The position numbers and the translations under genes are program-made. This document shows, piece after piece, positions 30,701 through 43,044 of a stretch of DNA of 64,000 bases; the stretch's first letter is position 1; each line of letters opens with the position of its first letter. The notes under the pieces were generated by a model that saw only the letters and a list, made by a program, of their open reading frames with translations, was not told the DNA's origin and did not search any database. Origin of the DNA: Reticulitermes lucifugus (lineage: Eukaryota; Arthropoda; Insecta; Blattodea; Rhinotermitidae); the NCBI GenBank assembly GCA_026260175.1, contig JAKCWW010000739.1, positions 29,847 through 93,846 on the forward strand. Reading direction: 5' to 3'.

Positions 30701-32385
30701 TGTAGTATAGATAAGTTTAAATAAGGAAACTCAGAACAATATATGTGAATTGAAGTTTCTGAGATGAGGTGCATGACTAATTTCAAATGGATAAGACTAA
30801 ATATGTAATTAAAAAATATGGATCTGCAGCAGGTCACAAGATGTGATCTGTCACATTGAAAAACATCAGCTGATGCTTCTTAAGCAAATCTTAGGTTGCT
30901 TTCATTGATCATTTAGTTAGTGACGATAGACTACAGATTTTATGGCCAGGATTTGATTCTGAGCGGATCATCATTGCCATACACATAGGATGAACAAAAT
31001 TTGTCTGCTTTGGGAAGATTTTGGTTAAACAGCAGAAAATTATTTTGTACTGTATGTCTTATCTGCCTATACAGTATGTAGTTTTTTAATTTTCTACGGA
31101 AATGGCTAGAGTGTTTATGTGACCGCCAAATGAAGCTAGTGTTGGTTGATGCTTTATTTTGCATAATTTTGCAGTCTGTCTTTGATAGAGTTTTTTTTTT
31201 TGCTTTCCTATTTTTAAACAAAAAGTGTCATAATATTCATTTTCAGGGTAAATCTCAACAGCAAGCAGTAAAACACCTATCTCAGCTGTACTGGCCTGTA
31301 GTTATAGCTAACTGGAAATGGTTCTCTCTCCTGCAGTTCATTAACTTTACATATGTTCATCCAGTGGTAAGCAATATTTAATAATCTCAGTAACTGCCCA
31401 TGAAGTATAGAAATCAAAACCCTCAAACGTGATTCCTTTCTGTTCTATGCTAATTCTAGCAACAAAGATCCATCCAATTAGAAAGAAACAGGAACACTGC
31501 ATTACAGCAAATGTATGAACTTCTGATTGGAAGTCTTTAATTTGAAGGAGATTGGTGTGGATTGGTACATAAAGAACTGAGGAAAGCTGGGTATTTTTGT
31601 GGCATTCAGCAGAAACATGAACAATAAATACTAGGCCAAAATCAGTGCATGGTTCATGTTGGTGTGTTACACTGTTACACTTGTGGCATGATGCTATCAG
31701 GGTCACTGTGTAACTTCAGCTTTTTATTCAGCCACATCATATGCCCCAAAAGCTGAGGTGACACATTAGATGCAGGCTATGAAAACCTAAGGACAAGAAA
31801 GAATAAGAAAGCCGGTGTTTACACTGTAGAGGAATAATCACAACCATAATCCATTTTACCTGAAGGTACATATCAAACATGTTAACCTATTTAATGTGTA
31901 TGTCCTCTACTGATTAATGTGTCACATTTTATTCATCAGCAGCGGGGATAGGGTTGATGTGCCATATTTTGTTCAACAACAGATGGAGAAGGGTTGAAGC
32001 TTGTTTCAGATGTTGAGTAGAGTGGTCATGTAATACTTTGATATATAATTTAAGTTGTGTGTGGTGTAAAGGGAAAAACTGTTTTTGTCAACTTGTGGCG
32101 ACGCATGAGGAATATTTTTGTCTTTCCAGAAATCCTTTGCAACTTATCTAGAACTTATAATAAGAAACTTGGAGACCTGGGTTTCATCTCAAAACCAAGG
32201 TGACAAAAACAGTATTACCACTTGAACCGTACAAGGCATGGCATTAAATGGTTGCTTAATAAATCACATTTATATGCAAATTGCAGTTGCGAGTGTTTGT
32301 GGCCAATTTGATAGGCTTTGTCTGGATTGTATACATGGCCAAGAAACGCCGTCAAGCCCGGGATCAGAGAGGCAACAGGCAGTAA
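24670..32385 (+). CDS. PXMP2: Peroxisomal membrane protein 2 (Mpv17/PMP22 family)
   Basis: Five exons (24670-24758, 28473-28568, 29400-29562, 31247-31366, 32287-32385) join in phase to give 188 residues; human PXMP2 has 195. The protein starts MSLSKPVYNFLGFYFQQLHI and shows the Mpv17-family features in order: the first hydrophobic segment CVLATLGNLTSQYIAG, FGGSVPHYFYSALDHYI (family motif G-P-x-x-H-xx-Y), MILERLVFMPLFQ (D/E-R-L-v-f-x-P), then HLSQLYWPVVIANWKWFSLL (W-P-x-x-x-x-W-x-x-W), QFINFTYVHP and LRVFVANLIGFVW. Four membrane helices are expected. Family members form a small-solute pore in the peroxisomal membrane. The basic tail KKRRQARDQRGNRQ ends in TAA. The PXMP2 choice over Mpv17 rests on the FGGSVPHYFY and WPVVIANWKW blocks and is likely but not certain. 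Confidence 0.92.
24759..28472. other. PXMP2 intron 1
   Basis: 3.7 kb with no host exon. It contains a fold-back repeat at 26307-26424, the hairpin motif CACGTGATTCAGTCCTTGGA with CATCTTCAGG at about 25460-25492, and a C-run/N/A-run at 27654-27676. Confidence 0.6.
26307..26424. repeat. fold-back repeat, 'CTTCTGGGATGTTGTGCAGCAT' family
   Basis: The left arm GAGGTCTTTGCTGTTCTGGG and the reverse complement of the right arm (TTAAAGACCTC at the end) pair over about 40 bases. It is related to the copy at 3240-3437 and lies in PXMP2 intron 1. Confidence 0.65.
28473..28568 (+). CDS. PXMP2: PXMP2 exon 2
   Basis: The acceptor TTTCCAG ends at 28472 and the donor GTGAGT starts at 28569. The frame is offset from a superficially open frame on the same strand; read in splice phase it gives CVLATLGNLTSQYIAGVKVI then NQDSIIAYGVF, the first membrane segment with its Gly-Asn and Gln. 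Confidence 0.87.
29150..29225 (-). repeat. tRNA-like SINE fragment
   Basis: The minus strand reads GACCTGGGTTCTGTCCCTGG, a good pol III box-B-like string, preceded by GTCCTCACATAAGGAGCGAA. It is too short and lacks a clear box A, so it is a decayed SINE head. It lies in PXMP2 intron 2. Confidence 0.4.
29400..29562 (+). CDS. PXMP2: PXMP2 exon 3
   Basis: The acceptor TTTCTAG ends at 29399 and the donor GTATAT starts at 29563; phase out is 0. It encodes LLFGGSVPHYFYSALDHYIS and IKQMILERLVFMPLFQILAL. These are the second and third membrane segments with the Pro-His and the E-R-L motifs. Confidence 0.9.
29745..31246. other. PXMP2 intron 3
   Basis: Non-coding. At 29840-29910 ATATCCCAGAAGATGGTAAT with GAGAACCTCATAT matches one arm of the dispersed fold-back family, compare CATCCCAGAAGACTTGTATC at 37378-37397. 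Nothing else was recognised. Confidence 0.5.
31247..31366 (+). CDS. PXMP2: PXMP2 exon 4
   Basis: Forty whole codons between TTTCAG and GTAAGC. It encodes GKSQQQAVKHLSQLYWPVVI and ANWKWFSLLQFINFTYVHPV, the most conserved block of the Mpv17 family (W-x-x-W ... Q-x-I-N-F). Confidence 0.92.
32287..32385 (+). CDS. PXMP2: PXMP2 exon 5 (stop)
   Basis: The acceptor TTGCAG ends at 32286 and TAA is at 32383-32385. It encodes LRVFVANLIGFVWIVYMAKK followed by a basic tail. The last membrane helix is followed by positive charges, as in peroxisomal members. The GC content is higher than in neighbouring introns. Confidence 0.9.
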   Translation: MRVFVANLIGFVWIVYMAKKRRQARDQRGNRQ

Positions 32386-35300
32386 TGGACTTTTATGAAC
32401 AACATTGAAGATCACAACAGAGAAGAATAATGGATTCAGTGTATCAACAGTTGTCGAGCAAAAATTAGGCATGTTTGCGTTCAGGAACAAAAATTTGCTG
32501 TGGCCACATTCAAACTTAGAAGTATTTTCACATATAAACAAAATATTTAGGTAGTGTCTTTATTGAGATGATGTGGGTAAACAAGACATAGGATCAAGTT
32601 GGAAATGAGCTTTCTAACACCTTAAATCTGGTTACTGCATATCTTTTTTGTATTATTATTGAAACTAATTTCCAGCCACACATTTCTGAATCTGATGCGT
32701 TTATGCAAGGGCAACAGAGTACTTTTAAACTAGGTGTCTTGCAAGTTTGGATGTCAGGAGTCACAGCATTATGCTGTTTAATTTTGCTGCAGGATACACC
32801 TATGAAGAAACAACTGTATCTTCATTATTTGGATGTCATTACTTTAATGGTTTACAGTAAGACCTCATTTAAGGAAGTTTTAATGACAGATGTTAAAACA
32901 TGTGCTGCCAACAGTGTAAAGTTTGTAATATAAAAATTATAACATTGGGTATGGGTAAAAAAGATGCTATGCATTTTATACATACTATAGTCAAATATTC
33001 TTCCCTGTTATGTGGATAACACTACTAGCCACAGGCTCATGCAGATGATAAACGTTGGTAAAAGTAGGTGGATCCATCAGTGGGATCATCACCAATAGAG
33101 TGCAAAACTTTAAGACTAATGACATATCTTACAAGTAAGGGGATACTGAAGCCATTAATGCATGATGCTATGAGCCAGTTCTTTCCGTATACAATACTTA
33201 AATTTCAAATGAGATGGTAATACATTTTCCTGCATTAGAAGGTACAGACCCCTTCTAATTTTACCTCACGAGGAGAAATGGATTAATTTGGAAGGTTAAA
33301 AGTGCATATTTTTTGTCAGACCATTCCCCTATATGTACCTGTATTCAGATACACACCAAAGGATTTTTTGTGGTGAGGATTTTTGATATGTATGAGACTG
33401 TACCTTAGAACAAAGTAGTACTTTGCTGCACAGGTACTAAAGGGTTGCCACTGATGGTCATAGAACCACTGTTCATTATCAGAAAGAGGATCAGTAGGTG
33501 ACTAACATTCATAATTTTAAAAAATAGTCTAGAATTTCACTCTGGCAGAGGTATAGATGTGTTCATTTTTTGAAGAACTCATTACTCATTACTTAAAATA
33601 TGCGACTTTGCCAGTACTGTATACCATCACAAAAAGAGCATTTGTTGCATTAGACATATCTCTATCCAAGGTTAAATGGAAGGCAACTGTTTACTAGTTA
33701 ATGTATGAAAACATTATTGATAGTATGTATGATTAGGAGGTATATGTTCGGAGACATTAAAACATCTCATATATGGTTTCCAACATCCCAAGTGGAATAT
33801 AGAGTCACGTGCCTATTGTAGCCACATTCCACTAGTTTTGTTACTTCTTGAATGGTGCAACACATGTAGTCATGAAGTGTGATTGAAATGAGGATTGCTG
33901 ACAGCCCAAATAGGCAGAGTAGATTCAACAAATTGAGACATTTCATACATTAATAAGTGAACTGATATAACAAGGGCAGGATGAATACTTTTAAGATGAA
34001 ATTCCTTTGTTTCCATTATATATATGTATATAAAGCAGTAGCAGTTGCTTTATTAGAATAGGAAGGGACCACAGGCTGTAATCCAAAACAAACTATTTAT
34101 TTTCGTAGTTTAATAATTTTAAAGTTCTGAGAGGGTCTGTGTTACCGTATTAGGTTTAGGTGAACAGGGCTCACCTTATCCATGGAGAGAGCTGGTGCTG
34201 TCAACCTGTAATATGGATTTTAAAATGCAGGGATCATCAAAATTTAAGAGCTTAAAATAATATAGTTACATTTGGTGTCCTTTTCCTTTCATTTCTTAGA
34301 TTATGGGTTACAGGTGTGAAACTTATTAAAATATGTGGTTATGCTTCTGGGTGCCTAGATTCTTGCATTGGTAAAGATAGTATAATTTATACTGAAATGT
34401 GATATTTTATCTCACCAGATTCTGTTGTTTTCAGTAATCTCGCAAGTCCCTCCTCCACTGCAGTTTGTAAAGTAACTGGTATTTCCTGGACAGTGTGGAT
34501 ATGTTCACTTGCAGAATTGTTGCTCAATATTGTTTTATCCTGAAATTCTTGGTTTTCCAAGTGATTAATACTCTCTCTTTAGGCAGTACGTCCCAACAGT
34601 GCAATATACACCTTACTTCCTTCATGTTTGGGAGATGTCCTATTTCAGTCTGCAGGGACCAGCTTTTCTGACTGTGGTTTTTCATACATGCCATCAGTCC
34701 TACAGGAATACTGGGTGTATAACCCAGCAAGTAGAGCATGCCACTACATAACCTGACTTCACCTACACTAGCTTACTACAAATTAGCATAATGGGTGGGC
34801 AGTAGCATCTCATACAGCAAGACACAGTGGATGGATGCATGACTTGCATCTTTCTTACCTCAATTAAAGTGAAAGAAATCATCTAAGTTCAGAGTGCAAT
34901 TAAAAAATGACTAAACTGGTTCTCAGATTACATAGTTTTAAAAGTCTGTATATTCCTGCAGGGACACATGGGATGCATTTATTTCATATACCGTATATGT
35001 TATCTTTCTGAAGTTGTAAAAGTATAAAATATTTCATATTTTAACGGTACTGTTCATATTACACATCTCTACATTTGTATGTTCTTGTATATATATTTTT
35101 ACACAGTGAATTAAAGTTGCTGTTTCTGAAGTGTGTTTGTCATTACTATAATTAGTACATCCCAGTTGAAGAGCTTCTAATCAGTGTGCCTGTAGATGGT
35201 TAACATTAGCCATTGAGATGTTTTGTGCCTGTAGTAATGTACAAATATTGGAATCTAGATTGCATGCAGAAATGAAGATATCAGGGGGTGTGAAGGGGCA

Positions 35301-35599
35301 GTCTGTGAACATTAAATGCAGGAGACTACTATTAATGTATGAAGTTAGATATTAGTCCAGTATTCTGTTATCAGAACTGTGATAGTTGCAACAAGATTCA
35401 GGGAGGAAAATCTGTAGATGCGCTGTTAACACTTTTTTTTTTCAGTTTCATTTCTTCACCTTCCTACATATCACTATATACTGATTTTGAAAGGTCAACT
35501 ATTAACTTGAGACTGAAGATATTTTACAGACAGTATTAACCCTTCAGCAGTTTTGCTTACATGGCACATTGGATATTTAAATTATCTACATGTGGTTTC
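32386..35599. other. PXMP2 3' flank and intergenic DNA
   Basis: No coding region recognised in 3.2 kb. The sequence is AT-rich without long open frames of protein-like composition. A TA-rich stretch occurs at 34017-34032. The PXMP2 3' untranslated region lies at its left end, but I could not identify a convincing polyadenylation signal. Confidence 0.5.
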
Positions 35600-35607
35600 A
35601 TGTACAC

Positions 35608-36090
35608 CAGTGGTTCCCAAAGTGGGCGGTACCGCCCCCTGGGGGGCGGTGGGATTACCGAGGTGGGCACTAATAGGTAAGAGAGGTGGAAGGGAGCGCT
35701 GTTATTATCACAGGGGGGGCGCTAGTTGACAAGTAGTGCATTTATTTTTATAATAAAATTCAAATAAAGTAATTTTTGTGTTAAGAATAAAAAATGAAGT
35801 AAATTTCTTAGTATTTTAATTTATGAATCCTATTCAAGCACATTATTTTTTAATAAACTATTGCTAGATGAATTATTGTTAATCATAAAAAATATAATAC
35901 ATTTTAATTTATTAATTAACACTTAAAACATTAAGTTTAACTCTTATAATTTTTTTTGAATGATTTTTTAAATATAAAATAAAAGTGGAAACAAAAGCGC
36001 ATTTATGTTTTTTAAAAAAGGTAGGGGGGCGCTGTGGGTGTGTATATGGAACCAAGGGGGTGGTGGACCGAAAAAGTTTGGGAACCACTG
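35608..36090. mobile_element. hAT-type MITE with 8-bp target site duplication
   Basis: The element starts CAGTGGTTCCCAAAGT and ends TTTGGGAACCACTG, near-perfect terminal inverted repeats of about 15 bp. It is flanked on both sides by the same octamer ATGTACAC (35600-35607 and 36091-36098). It is 483 bp long and non-coding: a GC-rich first and last 100 bp with GGGGGGCG blocks and a very AT-rich centre. The TIR sequence and 8-bp duplication mark it as a hAT-superfamily non-autonomous transposon that inserted fairly recently. Confidence 0.93.
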
Positions 36091-37253
36091 ATGTACACCA
36101 TACGTTCAGCAGCAAGCTGCAGTTGTATGGCATCTAGCTCTGAACCTAGGAACTGTACTGAGTTATGGTTGAACTAATCTACTGCAGAGACATGGCTGCT
36201 GGGTGTTCTACATTTTAGACAGAAGTACATAAATTTGTTAGAATACATATCATTATAGTCAGCCTCTCTTTGAAGAGTCAAGTCTTCTGGTATGGGATGC
36301 TGTGTTGTTGAGTGACTTGTTCTTGATGTTTCAAAGCATCTTAGTGCCTTCATGTTTTCAAGGTCAAGCAACCCAAGAATAGCCACACAGGAAAATAGGG
36401 TGTATTATAAAGATATGGGTGATGAGGATCGTGGATGGCCAGAGAGGGTGATGAACCAATGGGGGTGGTAGTGAAGGGGCCTCAGTGTACTGGCTGGGAG
36501 TGAATGTTACGGTGTGGAATTAAATAAAGATACAAAAATAAAATAAAATAATGAAAATAAACTGAAAGTAAATGAGTAAATTAATTAAAATGAAATAACT
36601 ATAAACAGTGAGAACGAAAAGAGAGTGGGCTCTGAAAAGGGCTGCTATTCAATATTTGTTAGATGAATGCGATGAGGTAAAATGGGGTGGCCCAGGTTTT
36701 ATCGCCATTCAGAATTCACCAGGGTAACTAAGGGGTCTGGGATGCAATTCAGGCGATGTTTGGAGTGTTACTGTAGAAATAGTAAAACAAGTGAAAATAT
36801 TAAATAATAATAAACTCAATAATTGATAAAAACGAGTTGTGTGGCCCTAAGCAGCGTCATAACTGGATAGTAATAAGGTGAATAAGATGAGGAAAACTCA
36901 GTGGCCCAGGGTTCATTGTAACAGAGGAAATCAGAAGGGCTGTGCTTCATTGTCACTGTGACGTATCCACCAGGGCAACATAACTCTATTCATATACAAG
37001 GACCTTGTGATAGTAGGTTGGTAGTGACAGTTTTTCCTGGCCAGGTGAAGAAACACATTTATATTGCTTGCAGTAAAGTCAGAAGATATGAACCGAGGCC
37101 TGCTGTGCTAATACTGCCATAGTACACTGACGCACATCAGTACTTCTCATATGGTTATAACCTATTCTAGCAAGATAAAAATCAATCACAAAAGTTCTGT
37201 TTGATGAATCTGAGTCTGCCAGTTATTTAAAAAAGATTTCTATTTGAAAAGTC

Positions 37254-37391
37254 AAGTTTTCTGGGATGTGAGGTTGTGTCTTTCGGCAAGTAGTCTTGAA
37301 GGTTCTCGACCCTGAATGTGAAGGCAGTACAATCCCTCGAAACATCAGGAACTACTCACCCAATCACACTGCATCACATCCCAGAAGACTT
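37254..37391. repeat. fold-back repeat, 'TTCTGGGATGTG' family
   Basis: The arm AAGTTTTCTGGGATGTGAGG pairs with the inverted CACATCCCAGAAGACTT at 37375-37391. The centre reads GACCCTGAATGTGAAGGCAG, then TACAATCCCTCGAAACATC. Confidence 0.65.
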
Positions 37392-37607
37392 GTATCTTCA
37401 GCGAAACCACTGTGAGAACCTCAACCTTATGGATTTCTATTTCTCGTCAATGGTGGTTTCACTGTGAAAAGGTCATTCTGGTAGCAGGCAAAATTTCCCT
37501 TTGGCCTTTGTGTGTAGTGCATATATGTGTATGTGGTGTGTGTTATCATACACTGAGCAAGGCTGGATAATGAGCAATACCACCTACAATTTACTGGATG
37601 GAGATGT

Positions 37608-38285
37608 AAAGAATGTTCAATAAGTAAGGTTCCCTAGGTAATATAATAAAACTTAAATGAAAAGTCATTACAATGTTAAATGTAGATCATTTATTCCATC
37701 GATGTATCATTATTTTCAACATAATCCCCAAGCACAGTGCCACATTTAACCACTCTTGGCACAAGTTTAAATATTCTATCATGGTAAAATCTGGGTTCTT
37801 GAATTTGCCACCATCCACAACCATCCATTTCCACTTCCTCATTATTGCAGAATCAGTGACCTCCCAAGTGTTGCTTCAGTGGCCCAAACAATAGGGTGGA
37901 TAGTCTAGAAGTTCCCCACGAAACAACTGCAAAAAGTCTTTGTGTCCAGTATGTGCTGTGCAAGGTTGCCATGTCATGATGAAGGATCACGCCTCATGAC
38001 AAGTCATTTGGGCCACTGAAGCAACAATTGGGAGGCTGTCGACTCCACAATGACGAAGTGGAAATGGCTGTTCATGAATGGCTGCAAATGCACTAGCACA
38101 GTTTATAGACCAATGGAATTTTTAAGCTCCTGCCGAGATTGGACAAATGCATGAGTGTGCTTGGAGATTATTCTAAAAAATAATACTAGTTCAGTGGCAT
38201 AAATGAGCTGCATTTAATGCTGCGATGACTTATTTCATTTTTATGACCCAGCCAACCATATTTATTGAACATTCCTCATATTATG
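37608..38285. mobile_element. palindromic mariner derivative (two inverted 3' ends)
   Basis: The reverse complement of about 37608-37895 aligns with about 37998-38285. Shared blocks are TTTGGGCCACTGAAGCAACA, GAAGTGGAAATGG and TTATTGAAC at the outer ends (TGTTCAATAAGTAAG at left, TTTATTGAACATTC at right). Both arms resemble the C-terminal third of a mariner transposase plus its 3' end; the right arm on the plus strand has GCTGCAAATGCACTAGCACA where mariners encode WLQ-x-x-x-x-F. The two copies meet tail-out around a centre of about 100 bp. Confidence 0.6.
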
Positions 38286-38667
38286 CAGTAAAATACATCT
38301 GAAAAAAACACTACAACTTTTGGTAATCAGTTGTCTAGTTAGGGATTATAAAATCAATATAAGACACAATATTAACATTTTATATCAATAATCATACATA
38401 TCACTGTGACATATTTCACCTAAAATAATAAATTAATTGAATAAATAAAATAAAATTAAATCTGTTACAGTAAGACTTTTGTCTGGTTTTAAAAATGCTA
38501 AACGTTGTTACAAATGACAACAAAATATCTTAATGTTACTAAATTTACAACACACTATCTCAGTAATGAAACAAGGGTACATAGTATCCATTGTACTTCT
38601 GTGAATTGAGAGACAGCTTAAAAGATATAACTTCTCCTAACCTTCCAATCCAAACATAATTAGGTTA

Positions 38668-38815
38668 TTCAGATTACGGCCTTCTGCACTGTGACAAAAT
38701 GTGTCTATCAGGAGACACCAATGTTTCAGAGACACCTGCTGCGTCCATCTTCAGTGATGAAATATCTGCTGATAAGACTGCATTACATCACAGACCACAA
38801 GACTATAATCTGAAT
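38668..38815. repeat. fold-back repeat
   Basis: TTCAGATTACGGCCTTCTGC at the left pairs with the inverted GACTATAATCTGAA at the right. The centre contains AATGTTTCAGAGACACCTGC, then GTCCATCTTCAGTG, the inverted form of the CTGAAGATGG...GAAACATT module. Confidence 0.65.
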
Positions 38816-39044
38816 ACACACCACTATTGAAGTCTAAAATCTTATGTAATTAAGTTACGTCACTGCAAGTACAGAATGCAACTTAAGAATGGCAAAAATA
38901 GGCCACACTATATTCAGAATTTAATTTAATATATACTATGCTGAAAGGACATTCAAAGTATAGACTGTTCATTTTCATATTTTGTTACGGATCACAATTC
39001 AGTGCTAAAAACATATTATGTCAAGATACTGTGGCACACACAAT

Positions 39045-39486
39045 GTACCAGGAGGAATCTTCCATAATTTGAGAGAACGTTCCTTAGGTTAAATTACTTC
39101 AACATATATCCAAACATACCTATACCTGAAGTTGAAGGGTTATGGAGATAATGACGAGATTTTAAAGAATGAGAGCCATTATACATTTATTCATTACCAA
39201 ATACGTATTAAAATGGGGAGGAATTTATAGTTTCTGAAATTTGAACACCTGTACTTAACATCTAATTAACATCTGAGTGACACAAAGACATTAATTAAGT
39301 TAGAAAACTAGTATCAGTTCCATAAAAATCATCCTTTTTTTACTAGCATGAACTGGCCTGCATATGGCTTGGCTTGACTATCAGCTCAAGAACCTACATG
39401 GATATAGATATGTTTGGTTATATTGGTGTAAATTAACCTAAGGAATGTTCTCCTGAAGTATGGCAGACTCCTCCTGGTACATCCTC
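39045..39486. mobile_element. MITE with about 85-bp terminal inverted repeats
   Basis: The left end ATGTACCAGGAGGAATCTTC and the reverse complement of the right end (ending TCCTCCTGGTACAT) align over about 85 bases, including GTTCCTTAGGTTAA and CCAAACATA. The total is about 440 bp. It is followed by a (TA)n run at 39486-39503. No coding capacity was seen. Confidence 0.75.
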
Positions 39487-39503
39487 TATATATATATATA
39501 TAT

Positions 39504-42500
39504 CAGTAAATCTTTTTGTACAGGTTCTGACAAAGTGTAGTCTCATAGGTGAGCAAGTACTAACACTTCATATGAACATCCTCCAACCCTTATCCTGAAG
39601 ATGAGGCAGTATGTTCCTCTGAACCATATACCAAACTACAGGATGTCATGACACAGCAGACAACAATATAAATCTTCACTGCTGTGAAAACTTCAATCTG
39701 GTAAATCTTTTCTGAGACACTTTTTCTTCAAACAAAATTCCATTTTTATTGTATTTCACTACCATGAGGAAAAGTGTAAAATTTAACTACAATATTTGTG
39801 TAACAATTTTCACAGTAGTCTAGTACATCATGGGCCACACTTTTGCCATCCTAGACACAAGTAATTTGAACAAAACATACAAGCTAACTTTCAAACAGAA
39901 CTTGAAAGATATCTGTATGTCTTAAGTAGGAAACTGAATAACAAAAAATGATCACATTAAAACTGTTGTTAAAATGACAAAAGTTATCACTACATAGAAT
40001 GTATTAACATTTTAATATTTTAAATTTGGATGCTCTAAATGTCATTTTGTTGACACTATAACAAAAAATATATAATACTGGAAATCAGTGCCACATAGCC
40101 TGATTCCAAAACGGTTATCTCGTTTGCACTAAACAGTGTGACCTGATGGGAACTGAGCTAACCACTGGCTTTCCATACTGTTATGATGTATGAGTATTGT
40201 CATGCAAGAGGATAATTCCTCTGCATTATAATATCACTATTAAACATTTCCTAGTTTTTTAGATGAATTTCACATCTTAATGACTAGAAAACTGACATTA
40301 AATATACATTTATAATAAACATATAAATGAAGTAAATAAAATAATTGTATGACGAATAACAAAAAATATTGCACATTTCTGTAATGGGATGCAATACTTC
40401 GAAACTGCCATTAAGGGTGTCTGAATTCCTTACTCCAGTGCAGTCATCTAACTTTGTAAAATTAATACAGAAAATATATTTATAAAGGAAGTAAACATAC
40501 CTTCCAAAATATAAAGAAAACAAAAATGTCAGTGCATGATAAAAATTATAAATATTACACAAATGACTAGAAAAACTCTTTTTTTCTTTCTTTCTTAAAA
40601 TTGTTAGTGACAAGAGATCAGTTTCCTAAGGGAAGTTATGTGACTAGATTAACAGAAACAAAGCAAATCACCAAAAATCTGAATTGCTGCCTTGAATGAC
40701 ATGTAAGACTATATACAGTTAGCTAAGTGTCTTGTTATGCTATGGGTTCTTGTTGATCATGGCCTGAAGCAATGTAATAATGGTGAAGTGAACCATTAAT
40801 ACGCCCAAAATGTACGTGTTACTACAGGACTACTCTTTTGTTGCCTCCATTATTGCCATTTTGATTTGCTGACATTACTCTTAGAATGTTCTATAACTCA
40901 TCACAAGGCTCTTCTAACAAACCATAATCCAGTATTAGGAATCTAAACCTTTTCACTCCTGAATATTTTCTACATTGCACTCTCATTCTTTCCTCATGCA
41001 GTACTTAAAAATAAATCATGTGGGAGATAATGGAACAGAAAACAGGCACAGCCAGTTCTTAAAAGGCTGTAAAATTTGACTAATACTTCTGGCATCTGCA
41101 TCAAAGACAGAAATATGTATACAACTAAATACAGCTGATGCAGCATTTCCACTCCATTCTATTATCAGCAAAATAATTTCTGTTTAAATGGACCTCTTAA
41201 TTTGGAAGGGGTATAAAAAAGAGTTCCTCCAGTTAAAAATGCTGCCAATCACTGTGCAAGTTTTGTCTGCTACTCCTAATCCTAGTTTTCCATTAGATGT
41301 TCATACAGGTCTGAAACAAAAATGAAAAGCTCAAAAATGTTTGTCTAGGGCTCTGAATATCAAAAATATGCAAAGCCTGATATTAACTATAATAAGGATG
41401 CTAAAAATTATGTTTCCTGTGACCAAGCACATCCTAAAAAGGTTTACTCTTTGGAATATGGTTTTTGAAACAAAGCTTAACAGTGAACAGCAGAGGACTC
41501 TGCTACTGAGTTACACATATGTTAAGAACTAACATGACATTATTCTGAATTGGCAGCCTCCAGGCATTCATCATGGTATGTCAGAGCCTTTGGTATTAGT
41601 CAAATGGCATTAATATCAAGTGCTGGCAGTTTGGTGTTATATTCCATAATCTTATATCCATAAATATACACAACTGAATAAAACGAGAAATCACATTACT
41701 GTATATGTAAAAACACATTCCACTCTTACTACCTGCTCCAGTAATTCCCACCTGATCTCATACCCTTACAATTCCTTTAAAAGTGTATTATCACAAAAAC
41801 ACATATGCCAGTTGCTTTCAAGCACTGCATACAGAGTATAGCATGACATTATATCAGAGTATTTATGGCAAATATCAAGACACAGAATTTAGGGCTCAAT
41901 GCTGGATCTGCTACTATTTTAACACACATGTAAACCAACATAATAAATTGAAAAATTGGTAAGGCATGACTTTAACTTTGTTGAACTGGCATAGAAGTTT
42001 TGATTCTTGTCTCCAAAAGTGAGAAAAAGACTGATACCTTCAAACAGTTACAGCACACTCTTGTTCTCAGGGACTTTGATACGTTTGGTTCATTTTGTGT
42101 AACCACTTAAAAATTTGTAGCTCCATTTTAAAAGTACTGATGGCCCTGGTTAACACAATGGTTCTGACAGGAAGTTCCATGAGTTTGCTAATGTTGAGTC
42201 ATAATAATTGGTCAAAATCTGGGCCATTTCATATTCTGTAAAAATACTAAAATTAAAAGTCACAAGTTTAAAAATGTCATGCACAAAGTGAGCCTGTGAT
42301 TTTATTGGTAGTGCTGCCACTGCCACAAGAGTTGTATGTTATTAGCCCAAAATGGAGCGTTATCATGGTACAGAGACAGCATGTAAACTAATTGATATCA
42401 TCCCCATTGCAGTAACACAGCTTCTTTTCATAGGTTATAAGGTATACTAAAGTTAATTTTATATGCAAATACAAGGGTTTGAAATTAATTCCAGTGGCTT

Positions 42501-43044
42501 TTGATTACTTAAAACTCATAAAGTAAATACAATGAGTGAGCACATATGGCTTAATAAAGGCAGACCACTCAGTTATAATTTTGAAGAAGTAAAAATTACT
42601 GGTGTTATCTCCTTATCATTTGCCATGTGTTCCTTATGCACTTGAATTACTTGCAAGACTGCCAGTCCAGCCAAATATTCTGTGACACTTTATATCAAGT
42701 TTTATATCAAAATTACACATACCACAAACAGGAAAGTATGAGAATGACTGAATATTTAATAGGATGCTTCAATTTATAGACACTAACCTGAATGTTTCCA
42801 TTAAGATTATAATCAACGTCAGTATGTGAAATGTGAATTTGGAATCAAGGATTTACCATCAATGGAGCGTAGAGTGAACTCAAAAATCTTGTTACTCTCT
42901 GCAGTTCAATTCTCTTACAGTTAAATTATAATGAACTATAATTTATCTTACTACTGATAGTGATGACATCCATTCTATGTAGAAATGGAATAGGAGGCTT
43001 ACTATCTTAAATATTCTGGTTAGTGACTGTGGGTACTAAGAGGC
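39504..43044. other. intergenic DNA / 3' flank of Srrm234
   Basis: No coding region recognised. The text CTTATCCTGAAGATGAGGCA near 39595, followed by GTTCCTCTGAACCAT, is another copy of the CTGAAGA-stem-GAAAC-like module. The right part should include the 3' untranslated region of the minus-strand splicing-factor gene; a minus-strand AATAAA lies at 42301-42306. Confidence 0.5.
42301..42306 (-). promoter_or_regulatory. candidate poly(A) signal for the eMIC isoform
   Basis: AATAAA on the minus strand, about 740 bases downstream of the eMIC stop codon. It is a candidate only; no cleavage-site data are available from sequence alone. Confidence 0.25.

Noticed and set aside
31906-31998. Two loosely repeated units around GGGTTGA
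   Set aside because: Partial similarity over about 40 bases only; too weak to call a repeat family.
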